This document shows, piece by piece, positions 63,656 through 64,000 of a DNA stretch of 64,000 nucleotides; position 1 is the stretch's first letter, and the number at the start of each line of letters is the position of its first letter. The position numbers and the translations under genes were made by a program. The notes under the pieces were generated by a model. It was not told the origin of the DNA. It searched no databases and saw nothing but the letters and a program-made list of their open reading frames with translations. This DNA comes from Mucilaginibacter yixingensis (GTDB lineage Bacteria > Bacteroidota > Bacteroidia > Sphingobacteriales > Sphingobacteriaceae): NCBI RefSeq assembly GCF_041080815.1, contig NZ_CP160205.1, positions 2,666,001-2,730,000 on the forward strand. The letters run 5' to 3'.

Positions 63656-64000
63656 TTATTTCTGATGTTTGGTACGATAAACCTGCGGATGCGCGGTTAC
63701 ATACTCATGCAGCTGCACACCAGCCAGCAGGAACGCACCCGGTCCGTAAACTTCGGTGCTGCCATCGGTCACCTTATCCGGACTGGCGCCGATAGGTTGT
63801 ACATTGCCCAGCATACCATCGGCATGTACAGACGAGGTTAATGCACTCCAGGCCTTTTTTACCACCGGCCAATACTTTTTATCGTCCAATAGTTTGTGGT
63901 TCATGCCCCAAAGCAGCGCGTAGCAGTAAAAGCCGGTGCCGCTGGTTTCTTTAATATCGTAGCTTCCGGGATCAAGCAGTGAGGCATGCCAGCTGCCATC
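63656..64000 (-). CDS. Glycoside hydrolase family 105 (unsaturated rhamnogalacturonyl/uronyl hydrolase), partial
   Basis: The C-terminal 114 codons of a gene that continues beyond the right edge. Visible blocks GSWHASLLDPGSYDIKETSG and TGFYCYALLWGMNHKLL, followed by LGNVQPIGASPDKV and TEVYGPGAFLLAGVQL, are typical of the C-terminal part of GH105 (YteR-like) enzymes. It removes terminal unsaturated uronic acid by hydration, like GH88 in this locus. Forms an operon with the DUF5009 gene (8-bp gap). Confidence 0.88.
   Translation of the reverse strand, partial: DGSWHASLLDPGSYDIKETSGTGFYCYALLWGMNHKLLDDKKYWPVVKKAWSALTSSVHADGMLGNVQPIGASPDKVTDGSTEVYGPGAFLLAGVQLHEYVTAHPQVYRTKHQK

Overview
The window looks like a chromosomal segment of a Bacteroidota bacterium, most likely family Sphingobacteriaceae (Mucilaginibacter/Pedobacter type). 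The evidence is a SusC/SusD pair, a hybrid two-component regulator, a type IX secretion C-terminal domain, near-absence of Shine-Dalgarno sequences and moderate GC. The genus is an inference. Two very different halves meet at about 30.2 kb.

Left half (1 to about 30.1 kb) is an accessory island made of mobile and defence-type pieces. From left to right it holds: a 3'-terminal piece of a large helical-repeat gene; a gene-debris zone including a FecR N-terminal stub; a membrane KAP-type P-loop NTPase; an intact IS21-family element (istA/istB) with tandem terminal repeats; a minus-strand plasmid/ICE-type backbone (SSB, a DUF932 gene split by a 2,485-bp group II intron, PRTRC E, C, a probably frameshifted PRTRC-cluster gene, PRTRC B, PRTRC ThiF); and a remnant of a second PRTRC B gene. 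Next comes a tightly overlapped three-gene plus-strand operon at 16979-22989: a helical-repeat protein, a restriction-endonuclease-fold protein and an HsdR-N nuclease fused to a P-loop NTPase. I cannot match this operon to a named system, and it is the best candidate here for an undescribed defence system. It is followed by a membrane gene whose 3' end runs into the operon, and a minus-strand three-gene operon (DUF262, DUF3696 ATPase, unknown protein) that resembles a known class of anti-phage system. Then comes a debris zone with a TATC microsatellite and several C-terminal gene shards, and a few small hypothetical genes.

Right half (30.3 to 64 kb) begins with a cold-shock gene and continues as a large polysaccharide utilisation locus. 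Plus strand: a 2,135-residue secreted PL8 lyase (chondroitin-ABC-lyase-like core, five Ig repeats, T9SS tail), GH35, a parallel beta-helix protein, GH29, GH3 and an alpha/beta-hydrolase esterase. Minus strand: a CBM9-like protein, a DUF5017 lipoprotein, SusD (with an unusual insertion), SusC and a GH88 unsaturated glucuronyl hydrolase. An HTCS regulator (1,366 aa) is divergent from GH88. A ClC channel, a DUF5009/HGSNAT-like membrane acyltransferase and a partial GH105 hydrolase close the window.

The PL8 plus GH88/GH105 pairing implies that a uronic-acid polysaccharide is cut by beta-elimination and the unsaturated end sugars are then removed. GH35, GH29 and GH3 would trim galactose, fucose and glucose/xylose-type residues, SusCD would import oligosaccharides, and the HTCS would sense them. 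Short in-frame relics of the PL8 and GH35 3' ends lie between the intact genes, showing that the locus has been rearranged.
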